Shown here piece by piece: positions 25,134 through 33,199 of a DNA stretch of 64,000 nt. Position numbers and translations under genes: made by a program. The number at the start of each line of letters is the position of its first letter. Position 1 is the first letter of the stretch. A model generated the notes under the pieces. That model did not search any database, was not told where the DNA came from, and saw only the letters and a list, made by a program, of their open reading frames with translations. Origin of the DNA: RGIG426 sp045640165 (GTDB lineage: Bacteria > Bacillota > Clostridia > Oscillospirales > Acutalibacteraceae); the NCBI GenBank assembly GCA_045640165.1, contig JAZUEK010000081.1:1-64000 (forward strand). The letters run 5' to 3'.

Positions 25134-25593
25134 GCACATCCCCCTTTTCCAAAAAAATCACATATACGAGAAGCAGTGCCGCGCCACAACAGACGCAACA
25201 GTCCGCCACGTTGAACACGGGAAAATCAATGGCTTTCACGTAGATGAAATCCACTACGTAATCGTTCCACACGCGGTCAATTAAATTCCCGATTCCGCCG
25301 GCAATCAACAACGACTCGCCGGCTTGCAACACGGGATGTTGCCACGTACCTTTTAAGAGCGCCCACAAAACAGCGCCGAGCATCAACGCCGTAACAACGA
25401 TGAGCAGGGTCTGTTTTCCCGAAAGCATGCTCCAGGCGGCGCCGGTGTTTTCGGTATACGTCAACTCCAACACATCGGGAATCAACACGTGCGGTTTAGA
25501 GAGGTTGCTTTTGGCAAGAAACTTGGTCCATTGGTCCAACGCCACCAAGATTGCCGCCGGCACAAGCCACAAAACGCGCAGTTTTTGTCGCAT
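25027..25593 (-). CDS. lspA: Lipoprotein signal peptidase II
   Basis: Cleaves the signal peptide of prolipoproteins before the lipid-modified Cys; an integral membrane aspartic protease. Start ATG 25593 (MRQKLRVLW) follows AGGAGAGG; the ATG seven codons upstream lies ahead of that site. Four hydrophobic segments are visible. The catalytic Asp pair lies in GGIGNLIDRVWNDYVVDFIYV, quoted here as GNLIDR and VVDF. At 188 residues it is longer than the usual 150-165. The extra 35 hydrophilic residues at the C-terminus come from reading out of frame through the start of the downstream pseudouridine synthase gene, suggesting loss of an ancestral stop codon. Confidence 0.93.
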   Translation of the reverse strand: MRQKLRVLWLVPAAILVALDQWTKFLAKSNLSKPHVLIPDVLELTYTENTGAAWSMLSGKQTLLIVVTALMLGAVLWALLKGTWQHPVLQAGESLLIAGGIGNLIDRVWNDYVVDFIYVKAIDFPVFNVADCCVCCGAALLLVYVIFLEKGDVRGNEASASDGNSGGAAGQDGSTSPLGDESNGTKMD

Positions 25594-25614
25594 ATTTCCT
25601 CTCCTCTCATTCAT

Positions 25615-25650
25615 AAAAAGCGGCGCACCGCGTGCGGTACGCCGCTTTTT
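25615..25650 (-). terminator. Hairpin terminator or attenuator between divIVA and lspA
   Basis: Stem AAAAAGCGGCG / CGCCGCTTTTT with an inner ACCGC / GCGGT extension. It ends only about 20 bases before the lspA start with no room for a separate promoter. lspA expression may therefore depend on readthrough. Confidence 0.8.
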
Positions 25651-25662
25651 GATTGCGAAATC

Positions 25663-26943
25663 TTATTCGTTGTTGCGACCGAACGGGTTGCTGGAGCCAC
25701 CCACGTCGTAGTTGTCGCCGAACTGCAGGTCGGCAAAGCGGTTTTCTTTGTCCGCCGGGAGGTCGGCCACCTCTTCGTCCGCCCACATCGCGCCGCCGGC
25801 CGGAGTAGTGAACTCAAGGCCGCCGTCATCGGTCGCCGGAGTGGTGAATTCAAGGCCGCCGTCGTTCGCCACCGGAGTGGAGAACTCGAGGCCGGAACCG
25901 TCGCCCAAATCGAAGGACGGAGCGCCGAATTCAAGACCGCCGTTGTCCGCCGGAGTGGTGAACTCAAGGCCACCGTCGTTCGCTACCGGAGTAGAGAACT
26001 CAAGGCCGGCACCGTCGCCCAAATCGAAAGACGGAGTGTCAAACTCGAGGCCGCCGTCATTCGCCGGAGCGGCAAACTCAAGACCGCCATCCGCCGGCGC
26101 ATCCACGTTGAAGGAGAATTCCGGCTCGGCCGCCGCAGGCGCGTCGAACGAAATTTCCGGCTCGGCCGCCGCAGGCGCGTCGAACGAGATTTCCGGCACA
26201 GCAACCGGCGCCACGTCAAAGGCCACCGGCTCCACTTCCACCGGCTCAACAGCGACCGGCGCATCAAAGCTGATTTCCGGTTCCGCCGCAGGCGCGTCGA
26301 ACGAGATTTCCGGCTCCGCAAAGGAGATTTCCGGCTCCGCAACCGGCTCAACAACCGGCTCGGCTTTCTTCGGCGCTTTTTCGCCCGGCATCAAGCCGAT
26401 AAGCTCCAAGTGTTTTTTGTACAAATCCAAAAGATCGTCTTGGAACGTAGCGATTTTATCTTTGAGATCGGTGAGTTCTTGCTCTTTTTCAGCAATCTTC
26501 GCCTCTTTGTCGGCTTTATCCGCATCAAACGCAGCTTGCGCGTCCGCGGCTTTCTGCTCGTAATCTGCCGCGAGATCCGCCGACATCTTGTCGAACTCCG
26601 CTTGTTTGTCCGCGATTTGTTTCTCCATCTCGGCAAGCGCTTGGTTCTTCTTGATTTCGGTGTCTTGCATGGTCAGTTCGGCGCTCTGTTTCGCTTCACG
26701 AATGAGCGAATCGGCCGAACGCTGCGCATTAAGCATCGTGTTCTGAATGTTCTCTTCCTGCGTGCGATACTCAAGCAACTTGGAAGCGAGAACTTCCATT
26801 TTTGCGCGAGATTCCGCCTGCTGAGCCGTCAAAGTCTCCACCGTAGCGGCAGCTTCGTCGATAAACAGGTCGACCTCGTTAGTTTTGTAGCCTCCAAGAG
26901 TTTTGGTAAAGGCAATTTCACGAATTTGCTGGGCAGTCAACAT
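25663..26943 (-). CDS. divIVA: DivIVA-domain protein with long repetitive acidic tail
   Basis: DivIVA proteins bind curved membrane at poles and septa and recruit division or wall-growth factors. ATG 26943 follows AGGAGG. Residues 1-50 carry the membrane-binding signature (LTAQQIREIAFTKTLGGYKT, then NEVDLFID), followed by a coiled coil to about 215. The remaining roughly 200 residues are unusual: about five EISFDAP-type units, then eight GLEF(T/S/A/D/G)(T/A)P units in an Asp/Gly/Ala/Pro-rich, acidic tail. At 426 residues it is about twice the common length. It follows sepF and the S4-domain gene, the usual Firmicutes division cluster. A terminator lies 13 bases beyond the stop. Confidence 0.92.
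   Translation of the reverse strand: MLTAQQIREIAFTKTLGGYKTNEVDLFIDEAAATVETLTAQQAESRAKMEVLASKLLEYRTQEENIQNTMLNAQRSADSLIREAKQSAELTMQDTEIKKNQALAEMEKQIADKQAEFDKMSADLAADYEQKAADAQAAFDADKADKEAKIAEKEQELTDLKDKIATFQDDLLDLYKKHLELIGLMPGEKAPKKAEPVVEPVAEPEISFAEPEISFDAPAAEPEISFDAPVAVEPVEVEPVAFDVAPVAVPEISFDAPAAAEPEISFDAPAAAEPEFSFNVDAPADGGLEFAAPANDGGLEFDTPSFDLGDGAGLEFSTPVANDGGLEFTTPADNGGLEFGAPSFDLGDGSGLEFSTPVANDGGLEFTTPATDDGGLEFTTPAGGAMWADEEVADLPADKENRFADLQFGDNYDVGGSSNPFGRNNE
25800..26090 (-). repeat. GLEFxxP repeats in the DivIVA tail
   Basis: Eight copies of a Gly-Leu-Glu-Phe-x-x-Pro motif separated by 5-15 residues. A longer unit (SFDLGDGxGLEFSTPVANDG) occurs twice, showing an in-frame DNA duplication. 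Confidence 0.8.
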
Positions 26944-26982
26944 CGTATTGTCCTCCTAAAATTCTTTCTAAAAAACCCACAT

Positions 26983-27735
26983 TCAGCGGTATTTTTTAAC
27001 GATAATAATGTTCCGTCCTTTTCTGGTTTCGCCGTCAAACGACGAGACGGTGAATCGACCGACACCACGAACGGAAAGCGTGTCATTCGAACGAAGCTCC
27101 CTCGCAGGAGCGGTACACACAACGTGGCAGACCTGAACCAAACCGGCGGCGATTGTCTCCGCCGCTTTGGAGCGAGACCACTTAGCCACCGCCGCCACCA
27201 CGGCATCCAACCGCGGCGAAGCCACGGTCAAACGCAATTCCTCCGCCTCCCTCATGGCAGGAAGCGGCCCGTCGTAATCGGGAAGAAGCGTTACGCCCTC
27301 CCGTCCGACGCGGGTGATTTGTTCTTGTAAATACGGCAGAAGGTCATCGCGCACAAACGCAACGGTCAGCCCTTCGCCGCAAAGGATATCCCCCACCGCG
27401 TCTCGCTCAATGCCGCAGCCGAGCAGCGTGCCGAGAAAATCGCGATGGCTGAGAGCGGCTTCCTTGCGGTAGGAAAACCCGAGCGGCGAAAACGGAAACC
27501 GCACCGCGTCCGCCGGAAAGTCCGCCGGAAACACCGCGAGCATTCCGCGCACGGCGGTTTCGTATCCACCGGAAAACGCCATCGAAACGCCACCCTCTCG
27601 AGAGGCCGTCTGCTCAGCGATTCCCCGTTCTTCCTCCGCCAAAAAACCGACGAAGCAAGGTCTTCCCCGTCTGAGACACAGCGCGGCGGCATCACGCACG
27701 CGCGCTTTTATGAGCGACTCAGAAGTAGAGGCCAT
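26983..27735 (-). CDS. S4-domain RNA-binding protein, YlmH-like
   Basis: 250 residues from ATG 27735 (MASTSESLIKARVRDA), which follows GGAG and overlaps the end of sepF by 17 bp. YlmH-family proteins carry a central FLGTLLGCGIERDAVGDI-type segment, seen here, and a C-terminal S4 domain, seen as SRSKAAETIAAGLVQVC followed by the strand VRGVGRFTVSS. The family binds ribosomal RNA and has been linked to ribosome rescue. The position between sepF and divIVA is conserved in Firmicutes. It lies 39 bases upstream of divIVA in the same operon. Confidence 0.88.
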   Translation of the reverse strand: MASTSESLIKARVRDAAALCLRRGRPCFVGFLAEEERGIAEQTASREGGVSMAFSGGYETAVRGMLAVFPADFPADAVRFPFSPLGFSYRKEAALSHRDFLGTLLGCGIERDAVGDILCGEGLTVAFVRDDLLPYLQEQITRVGREGVTLLPDYDGPLPAMREAEELRLTVASPRLDAVVAAVAKWSRSKAAETIAAGLVQVCHVVCTAPARELRSNDTLSVRGVGRFTVSSFDGETRKGRNIIIVKKYR

Positions 27736-28174
27736 TGTTCTCCAACTCGTCGAGGAGATCACCCATAATGCCTACGTTGTAGGGGGTAATGATAAAGGTG
27801 CAGTTGGCAACCTTTTTGATTTGGCCGTTGTTGGCATACGCCACGCCGCTCAAGAAGTCGAGGATGCGGCGAGACACGTCTTTGTTCGCCGATTCCAAGT
27901 TGAGCACAACGGTGCGTTTGGAGTTGAGGTGATCCGCCACCACGCTGGCGTCGTCGAAGCGTTCCGGTTTCACGAGAACGACTTGCAACTGAGCCGTCGC
28001 GTTGATGTTGAGAACTTTGTTGCCGCGCTTGCCACGCTCGGTACGTTCCGAAGTGGTGTCAGCCTCGACCGTTTCCACCGGCGGCGCAATGAGGTCCATT
28101 TCGCTGCTTTCGGTTTCGTCGAACTCCTCGTCCTCGTCACCCATCACTTTGTCAATCCAGTCTTTGAAACCCAT
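27719..28174 (-). CDS. sepF: Cell division protein SepF
   Basis: 151 residues from ATG 28174 behind TAGGAGGATACATACC. SepF binds membrane through an N-terminal amphipathic helix (MGFKDWIDKVMG) and organises FtsZ filaments through its C-terminal domain. Seen here are VVLVKPERFDDASVVADHL and VVLNLESANKDVSRRILDFL, followed by the glycine-containing GVAYANNGQIKKVANCTFII. The middle segment is acidic and disordered, as usual. The end overlaps the YlmH-like gene by 17 bp, indicating translational coupling. Confidence 0.96.
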   Translation of the reverse strand: MGFKDWIDKVMGDEDEEFDETESSEMDLIAPPVETVEADTTSERTERGKRGNKVLNINATAQLQVVLVKPERFDDASVVADHLNSKRTVVLNLESANKDVSRRILDFLSGVAYANNGQIKKVANCTFIITPYNVGIMGDLLDELENNGLYF

Positions 28175-28207
28175 GGTATGTATCCTCCTAAATAAAATAA
28201 TCGAAAA

Positions 28208-28918
28208 TCAAAGATATTCCCGTCGGCCGAACAGCGCCGTGCCGACGCGCACCATTGTGCTGCCTTCGAGAATCGCTTCCTCGAAATCCGAGGACATTCC
28301 CATCGACAGAATATGCATATCTATATTATCCAACTTTTTGTCCCGAATGTCAAGAAACAGTTGATGCATTTTTGCAAAATAATTGCGTTTTTTGTCCGAA
28401 GAATCGGAAATTGGGGGTACGCACATCAGTCCGCGCACCGAAAGATGAGAAAAATCGGCGATTTCCGACAGCAAATCCGGCAAATCCGGAGCAAACACTC
28501 CCGATTTGCTCGGCTCACGTCCGATGTTGACCTCCACCAAAATCGGGGTCACGAGATTTTGCGCCGCCGACACCTTTTCAATCTGCTTGGCAAGGCGCAC
28601 ACTATCCACCGATTGGATAAGTGCCACTTTGCCCACCACCTGTTTCACTTTATTCGTCTGCAGATGGCCGATAAGGTGCCATTCGGGATTTCCCGTAATA
28701 TGCGGCTGTTTTTCACAGAGTTCCTGCACGCGGTTTTCGCCGAGGCGCGTAACGCCGGCGTCAACCGCCGCCTGCACCCGTTCGGGCTCAACGGTTTTCG
28801 ACACACCGATAAGCGTAACTTCCTCGCGCGAACGACCTGCGCGCACGCACGCGTCGGCGATGCGCTCTTCTACGCGACGGCAATTCTCCGCAACGTCAGT
28901 GAACAACTTTTCCTTCAT
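28208..28918 (-). CDS. yggS: YggS/PLPBP-family PLP homeostasis protein
   Basis: 236 residues from ATG 28918 behind GGGAGGG. It is a non-catalytic alanine-racemase-fold protein that binds pyridoxal phosphate. The PLP lysine lies in LIGVSKTVEPERVQ, and LGENRVQEL, WHLIGHLQTNKVKQ and RGLMCVPP are typical of the family. Its start overlaps the end of the HlyD-like gene by 23 bp. YggS next to sepF is a conserved Gram-positive arrangement. Confidence 0.94.
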   Translation of the reverse strand: MKEKLFTDVAENCRRVEERIADACVRAGRSREEVTLIGVSKTVEPERVQAAVDAGVTRLGENRVQELCEKQPHITGNPEWHLIGHLQTNKVKQVVGKVALIQSVDSVRLAKQIEKVSAAQNLVTPILVEVNIGREPSKSGVFAPDLPDLLSEIADFSHLSVRGLMCVPPISDSSDKKRNYFAKMHQLFLDIRDKKLDNIDMHILSMGMSSDFEEAILEGSTMVRVGTALFGRREYL

Positions 28919-30245
28919 ACAGATTTTTCCCTCCCACGACCATATCGTCGTAAAGTTTAAGATACGGAGCTTCTTCCTCTTCCGGCTCGGCCTCAACGGT
29001 CGAGACCTCTGCGCCGGTCGGCTTCGGCGAAACCTCTGCGCCGGTCTGCGTCGTCTCGGTCTTTTTCGTTTGCGGCGCCGCCTCTAATTTGGCGGTATCC
29101 ACGTCCGGATCACAGATGGAATATTTGCCCGTTTCGCTGTAATAATTGATGACCACACGGCGGAACTGCAACGTCGTACCGTTGCGCGCGAACACGCCCG
29201 GCTCGTTCTTCTCGTTAAACCGCAACGCATCGTCCGGCACGTACAAGCCGGTATATTCATTAAGCAAAATTTGAATCTGCTCGCACCGCACCGCCGACAG
29301 CGCCTCAGACATATACGAGCACTCGAGCAACACCATCGCTTTGTCGCCCTGCTTGTTGATTTTTGCCACCGTCACGGGAATGGCATCGTCCGCCACGAAC
29401 GGAAGCATCACATTAAGGCTCATTTTCTCGCTGAACAGAGACAATTTTTCCACCGGCACAATGCAGGCAAGATACCAAACGTAGTTGCCCACCACTTTAC
29501 CGATACCGGCGGTATCCGCTTTCGGCTTGGCGTCCAACGCTTTTTGGACGTCGTCCACCGTCAGCGCGGTTACGTTATCAAAGTCGAACATTGTCTCGTA
29601 CCCGTCCGGCGAGGAGACGAAATAGCCGGCCACCGGCGACGTCACCGTACCGGTCGCATCTTTGTAGTTGCCGGAGGCGAGAGCGTTTCGTTTTTCTTTC
29701 AACGTCTTGATACGCTCTTCGAAATTGTCCACCTTGCCCACCAAAATCTGTTTGCGGTTCAGCAATTCCAAAAGTTCCGAGCGCACCGCAGCCAAATCGC
29801 CGAAATCGGCGTCTTTCGTCATTTCCACAAGGTCTTTTTGGGACGCGTTAAGCAACGTGTTGAGCATTTCCAGGTTGGTTTTACTGACCGAACCTTGTTT
29901 TTGGAGCGTCTCCAAAATTTCAATTTCCTTATCGACCGCTTCCACACTCTGTTTGGCAAGCGCGTCGTTTTCGGTCGGATACACCTGCGCAATCGTGCCG
30001 TCTTTGGCGACACGCGCACCGTTTTTCAACGTGTAATACACGTAACCGGAGGCGGACTTTTCAAGCACCTGCTCGTTGCGGATGGCGATGCCCTCCACCT
30101 CAAGGCGATCGTATACGGTGTAGGTGTTGACCGTCTCAAACTCCACCGACGTGGAGAAAAAGTATAAAAACGCCTGATACCCGACGTAGGCAATCAAAAA
30201 CAGTGCCAGTACAAACGTAGTAATGCGTTTCGTAACGGTATTCAC
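28896..30245 (-). CDS. Membrane-anchored HlyD-like adaptor protein
   Basis: GTG start at 30245 behind GAGGAGG; 449 residues. One N-terminal membrane segment (about 10-30) is followed by a lipoyl-like beta region that is split by a coiled coil (about 125-195). A return strand (GTVTSPVAGYFVSSPDGYE) and beta-barrel follow, as in membrane-fusion proteins of the HlyD family. The C-terminal 70 residues are Thr/Glu/Pro-rich. No transporter gene adjoins it, so it may act with a distant pump or in envelope and division functions, given its place between miaA and sepF. Assignment to a specific export system is not supported. Confidence 0.8.
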   Translation of the reverse strand: MNTVTKRITTFVLALFLIAYVGYQAFLYFFSTSVEFETVNTYTVYDRLEVEGIAIRNEQVLEKSASGYVYYTLKNGARVAKDGTIAQVYPTENDALAKQSVEAVDKEIEILETLQKQGSVSKTNLEMLNTLLNASQKDLVEMTKDADFGDLAAVRSELLELLNRKQILVGKVDNFEERIKTLKEKRNALASGNYKDATGTVTSPVAGYFVSSPDGYETMFDFDNVTALTVDDVQKALDAKPKADTAGIGKVVGNYVWYLACIVPVEKLSLFSEKMSLNVMLPFVADDAIPVTVAKINKQGDKAMVLLECSYMSEALSAVRCEQIQILLNEYTGLYVPDDALRFNEKNEPGVFARNGTTLQFRRVVINYYSETGKYSICDPDVDTAKLEAAPQTKKTETTQTGAEVSPKPTGAEVSTVEAEPEEEEAPYLKLYDDMVVGGKNLYEGKVVH

Positions 30246-30266
30246 AGGTGAGTCCTCCTCTCGTTT

Positions 30267-31214
30267 TCAGTCTTTTAAGAACGTCGCAACCGACTGTGCC
30301 GCGGCGGCAATCAAGTCCTCTGCCGAAGCGTAGTCGTCCACGTACAAAAACTCCGCATTTTCCATCCGGCGGAACCAAGACAGTTGCCGTTTGGCGTAGC
30401 GACGCGTACTTTGTTTAAGATCCTCCGCCGCTTCCTCGAGTGTTTTTTCTCCCGAAAGCCACGGAAGCAACTCCTTGTAGCCAATCGCCTGCATCGCCGT
30501 CGGCGCGTGACCGGCGAATAAAAACGCTTTTGCCTCATCCGCAAGACCGGCCGCAAGCATCAAATCCACACGACGGTCGATGCGATTATACAGCGTCTGC
30601 CGGTTGCGATAATCCAGCACGAGCAGTTTGCTGTTATACGGTGACGGCACCGCGCGCGAGCGACGTTTTTGCTCGGTCATCGTCACGCCGGTGACCTCAA
30701 ACACCTCAAGGGCGCGCAAAATGCGGCCTTGGTCGTTTGGGTGAAGCCGCGCGGCAGTTTCGGGGTCAATCGCACGAAGCTTTTCAAGCATCGCTTCGTT
30801 TCCGATTTGCGCCGCTTCCGCTTTTAAACGGTCGCGCACGTCGGAATCCTCCGGCTCGTCGGCGTATTGCAAATTGTCGAGCACCGCTTCGAGATACAAC
30901 CCCGTTCCGCCGCAAAGAAGCGGCAAGTTACCACGAGAATGCACCTCGCCGATAACGCGGCGCGCATCCGTGGCATACTGCGCCACGCTGTACGCACGCT
31001 CCGGCGAAACAAAGCCGAACAGATGATGCGGAATGTCCCCCGTTTCCTCCGCGGTGGGACGTGCCGTTCCAATCGACAACCCGGCATAAATCTGCATCGA
31101 ATCGGCACAGATGACTTCCGCCGAAAAGCGGTCGGCAAGCGCGATGGAAAGCGCCGTTTTACCGGAAGCCGTCGGGCCGGCCAACGCCACAAGCGGCAAG
31201 CGCGCATCGACCAT
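30267..31214 (-). CDS. miaA: tRNA dimethylallyltransferase
   Basis: Adds an isopentenyl group to A37 of tRNAs reading codons that start with U, the substrate step for MiaB. 315 residues from ATG 31214, behind GGGAGG and overlapping the mutL stop as TGATG. Seen are the P-loop GPTASGKTALSIALADRF, ADSMQIYAGLSIGTARPT, GGTGLYLEAVLDNL, and AIGYKELLPWLSGE near the end. The nearby miaB gene encodes the next enzyme in the same modification. Confidence 0.96.
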   Translation of the reverse strand: MVDARLPLVALAGPTASGKTALSIALADRFSAEVICADSMQIYAGLSIGTARPTAEETGDIPHHLFGFVSPERAYSVAQYATDARRVIGEVHSRGNLPLLCGGTGLYLEAVLDNLQYADEPEDSDVRDRLKAEAAQIGNEAMLEKLRAIDPETAARLHPNDQGRILRALEVFEVTGVTMTEQKRRSRAVPSPYNSKLLVLDYRNRQTLYNRIDRRVDLMLAAGLADEAKAFLFAGHAPTAMQAIGYKELLPWLSGEKTLEEAAEDLKQSTRRYAKRQLSWFRRMENAEFLYVDDYASAEDLIAAAAQSVATFLKD

Positions 31215-33181
31215 CACACAATCCTCCCGAACTGTTTTTCCAGCTCTTTGCGAGAAAGGGTAATGCACACCGGCCGTCCATGCGGACAGGTGCGAATGGC
31301 GTCGTTATGAAGCACCGCCTCGGCAAGCGTCTTCCACTCGTCAGGCGTACTGCGGTCGCCGGCTTTCACAGCGGCGCGGCAGGCAGTGTTGTGATACAAC
31401 CAATCGAGGCGGTCGGTGGTAATCTCCGTTTTGCCGGCACAAAGACCGCTCGCCACCTCAAGAACGGTTTCGGTCACGTCGCGGTCACACAAAAGCAGCG
31501 GCACAGCACGCACGATGACCTCGTGGGCACCGAAGGCTTCGACCTCGAACCCGGCCTTTTCCAATTCGTCCGCCGCGTCAGTCAGCGCGTCCATCTCCTC
31601 CGGACTGAGCGTCACCGTCACCGGCGCGAGCAGTTGTTGCGCTTCGGTATGCGGCGTCTCGCGCAGACGATTATAGAGAATTCGCTCGTGAGCGGCGTGT
31701 TTGTCGATAACGTACAGTTGCCCGTCCATCTCGGCGAAAATATACGTAGCGAACGCCTCGCCGAGCACCGTAATCTCGCCGTCACATTGTTGTTCTTCAG
31801 TCAACGGGATTTCCGACGTCGGTTTCGGCTCTTTTTCGCTCAATTTCGATTCCGTTTCGGTGATTTTGGGAGTAAAGGCGGTTGCCTTTACGGTCTCAAC
31901 CTCTTTCTGCGGCAAAGGCTCGCGGATTTCTGGCGCTTGTTTCGGAGCAAACTCCTTAAACGCGGCAAAGCCCTCGTCCCCACGGTCGTGAAGCACCGAT
32001 TTCGGCGCAGGCGCGGCAGGCGCAACGGGTTTCGGCGAAGAAACGGCCGGCGTTTCAGGCGCCGGTTTCGGCGTCTCAAGCGCCGCGAACGACAGTTCCA
32101 GTTGCTGCCCCGTCGGCACGGAAAATCCGCCGTTTGCCGGCACAACCGCCGGTCCGCCTTTCGGCGTGGGCAGGCGGGCTTCTTTACGGGTATGTAAATT
32201 TTCAAGCGCGGATTTAATGGCGTAATACACCGCATCAAACACCGGCTTATCGCGCAAAAAGCGCACGTCCAGTTTCGTCGGGTGGACGTTCACGTCCACC
32301 GCGTCGGCCGGCAATTCGATATGCAGCACGCAGGTGGGCAATTTCCCCACCATCAGCGAGCCTTTGTACGCTTGTTCGAGCGCAGCGGCAGCGGTACGGG
32401 TTTTAACGTAGCGGCCGTTTAAGAAAAAGCGTTGCATGGTGCGGTTTTGGCGACCGAATTCCGGCTTGTTGGCGAAACCGGTCACGCGGATACCGCCCAT
32501 TTCGTAGTCCACCGGCATCAGCGTTTTCGCAAATTCACGACCGAGTACGGCGTAGATACAGCCATACACGTCTCCGTCACCGGTGGTAGAAAGCACCTCT
32601 TTCCCATCGCGCACAAAGCGGACGGCAATTTCGGGGTGAGACAGCGCTAAATGATCAAGAACACCGGCGACGGCGTTGCCCTCGCCCATGTCGGTTTTTA
32701 AGAATTTCATCCGCGCAGGGATGTTAAAGAACAAATCGCGCACGCACACGGTTGTGCCGACGGCACAGCCCACGTCCTCGCAGAGTTGCTCCTCGCCGCC
32801 CTCGATGACGTAATGCGTGCCGACTTCCTCCGCTTCGGTACGGGTAACCATTTCCACTCGCGCCACCTCTGCCACCGAGGCGAGCGCCTCGCCGCGGAAG
32901 CCAAGTGTGCCGATTTTTTCCAAATCGTCCGCCGTGCGCACTTTGCTCGTCGCGTGGCGGAGAAACGCGGTCGCCACGTCTTCGCGCTCGATGCCCGAGC
33001 CGTTGTCGGTCACGCGAAGCATCGTCACGCCGCCGTGTTCGATTTCGACGGTAATAAGGGTTGCGCCGGCATCCACCGCGTTTTCGAACAATTCTTTGAC
33101 CACCGAGGCAGGACGTTCCACGACCTCGCCGGCGGCGATCAGTTCCGCCGTGTGGCGGTCAAGCACTTGAATTTTAGCCAT
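31214..33181 (-). CDS. mutL: DNA mismatch repair protein MutL
   Basis: 655 residues from ATG 33181 behind AAGGAGGG. The N-terminal GHKL ATPase motifs are clear: ELFENAVDAGA, VTDNGSGIE, TLGFRGEALASVAEV and GTTVCVRDLFFNIPARMKFL. A Pro/Ala/Glu-rich linker (about 335-470) joins the C-terminal dimerisation and endonuclease domain. The metal-site motif reads DKHAAHERILYN, so the last Glu of the canonical DQHA-x2-E-x4-E is replaced by Asn. The zinc-site CPHGRP is kept, and the protein ends FGRIV. It lies between mutS and miaA, a common Firmicutes order. Confidence 0.96.
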   Translation of the reverse strand: MAKIQVLDRHTAELIAAGEVVERPASVVKELFENAVDAGATLITVEIEHGGVTMLRVTDNGSGIEREDVATAFLRHATSKVRTADDLEKIGTLGFRGEALASVAEVARVEMVTRTEAEEVGTHYVIEGGEEQLCEDVGCAVGTTVCVRDLFFNIPARMKFLKTDMGEGNAVAGVLDHLALSHPEIAVRFVRDGKEVLSTTGDGDVYGCIYAVLGREFAKTLMPVDYEMGGIRVTGFANKPEFGRQNRTMQRFFLNGRYVKTRTAAAALEQAYKGSLMVGKLPTCVLHIELPADAVDVNVHPTKLDVRFLRDKPVFDAVYYAIKSALENLHTRKEARLPTPKGGPAVVPANGGFSVPTGQQLELSFAALETPKPAPETPAVSSPKPVAPAAPAPKSVLHDRGDEGFAAFKEFAPKQAPEIREPLPQKEVETVKATAFTPKITETESKLSEKEPKPTSEIPLTEEQQCDGEITVLGEAFATYIFAEMDGQLYVIDKHAAHERILYNRLRETPHTEAQQLLAPVTVTLSPEEMDALTDAADELEKAGFEVEAFGAHEVIVRAVPLLLCDRDVTETVLEVASGLCAGKTEITTDRLDWLYHNTACRAAVKAGDRSTPDEWKTLAEAVLHNDAIRTCPHGRPVCITLSRKELEKQFGRIV

Positions 33182-33199
33182 CAAACGTCCCTCCTTTTC

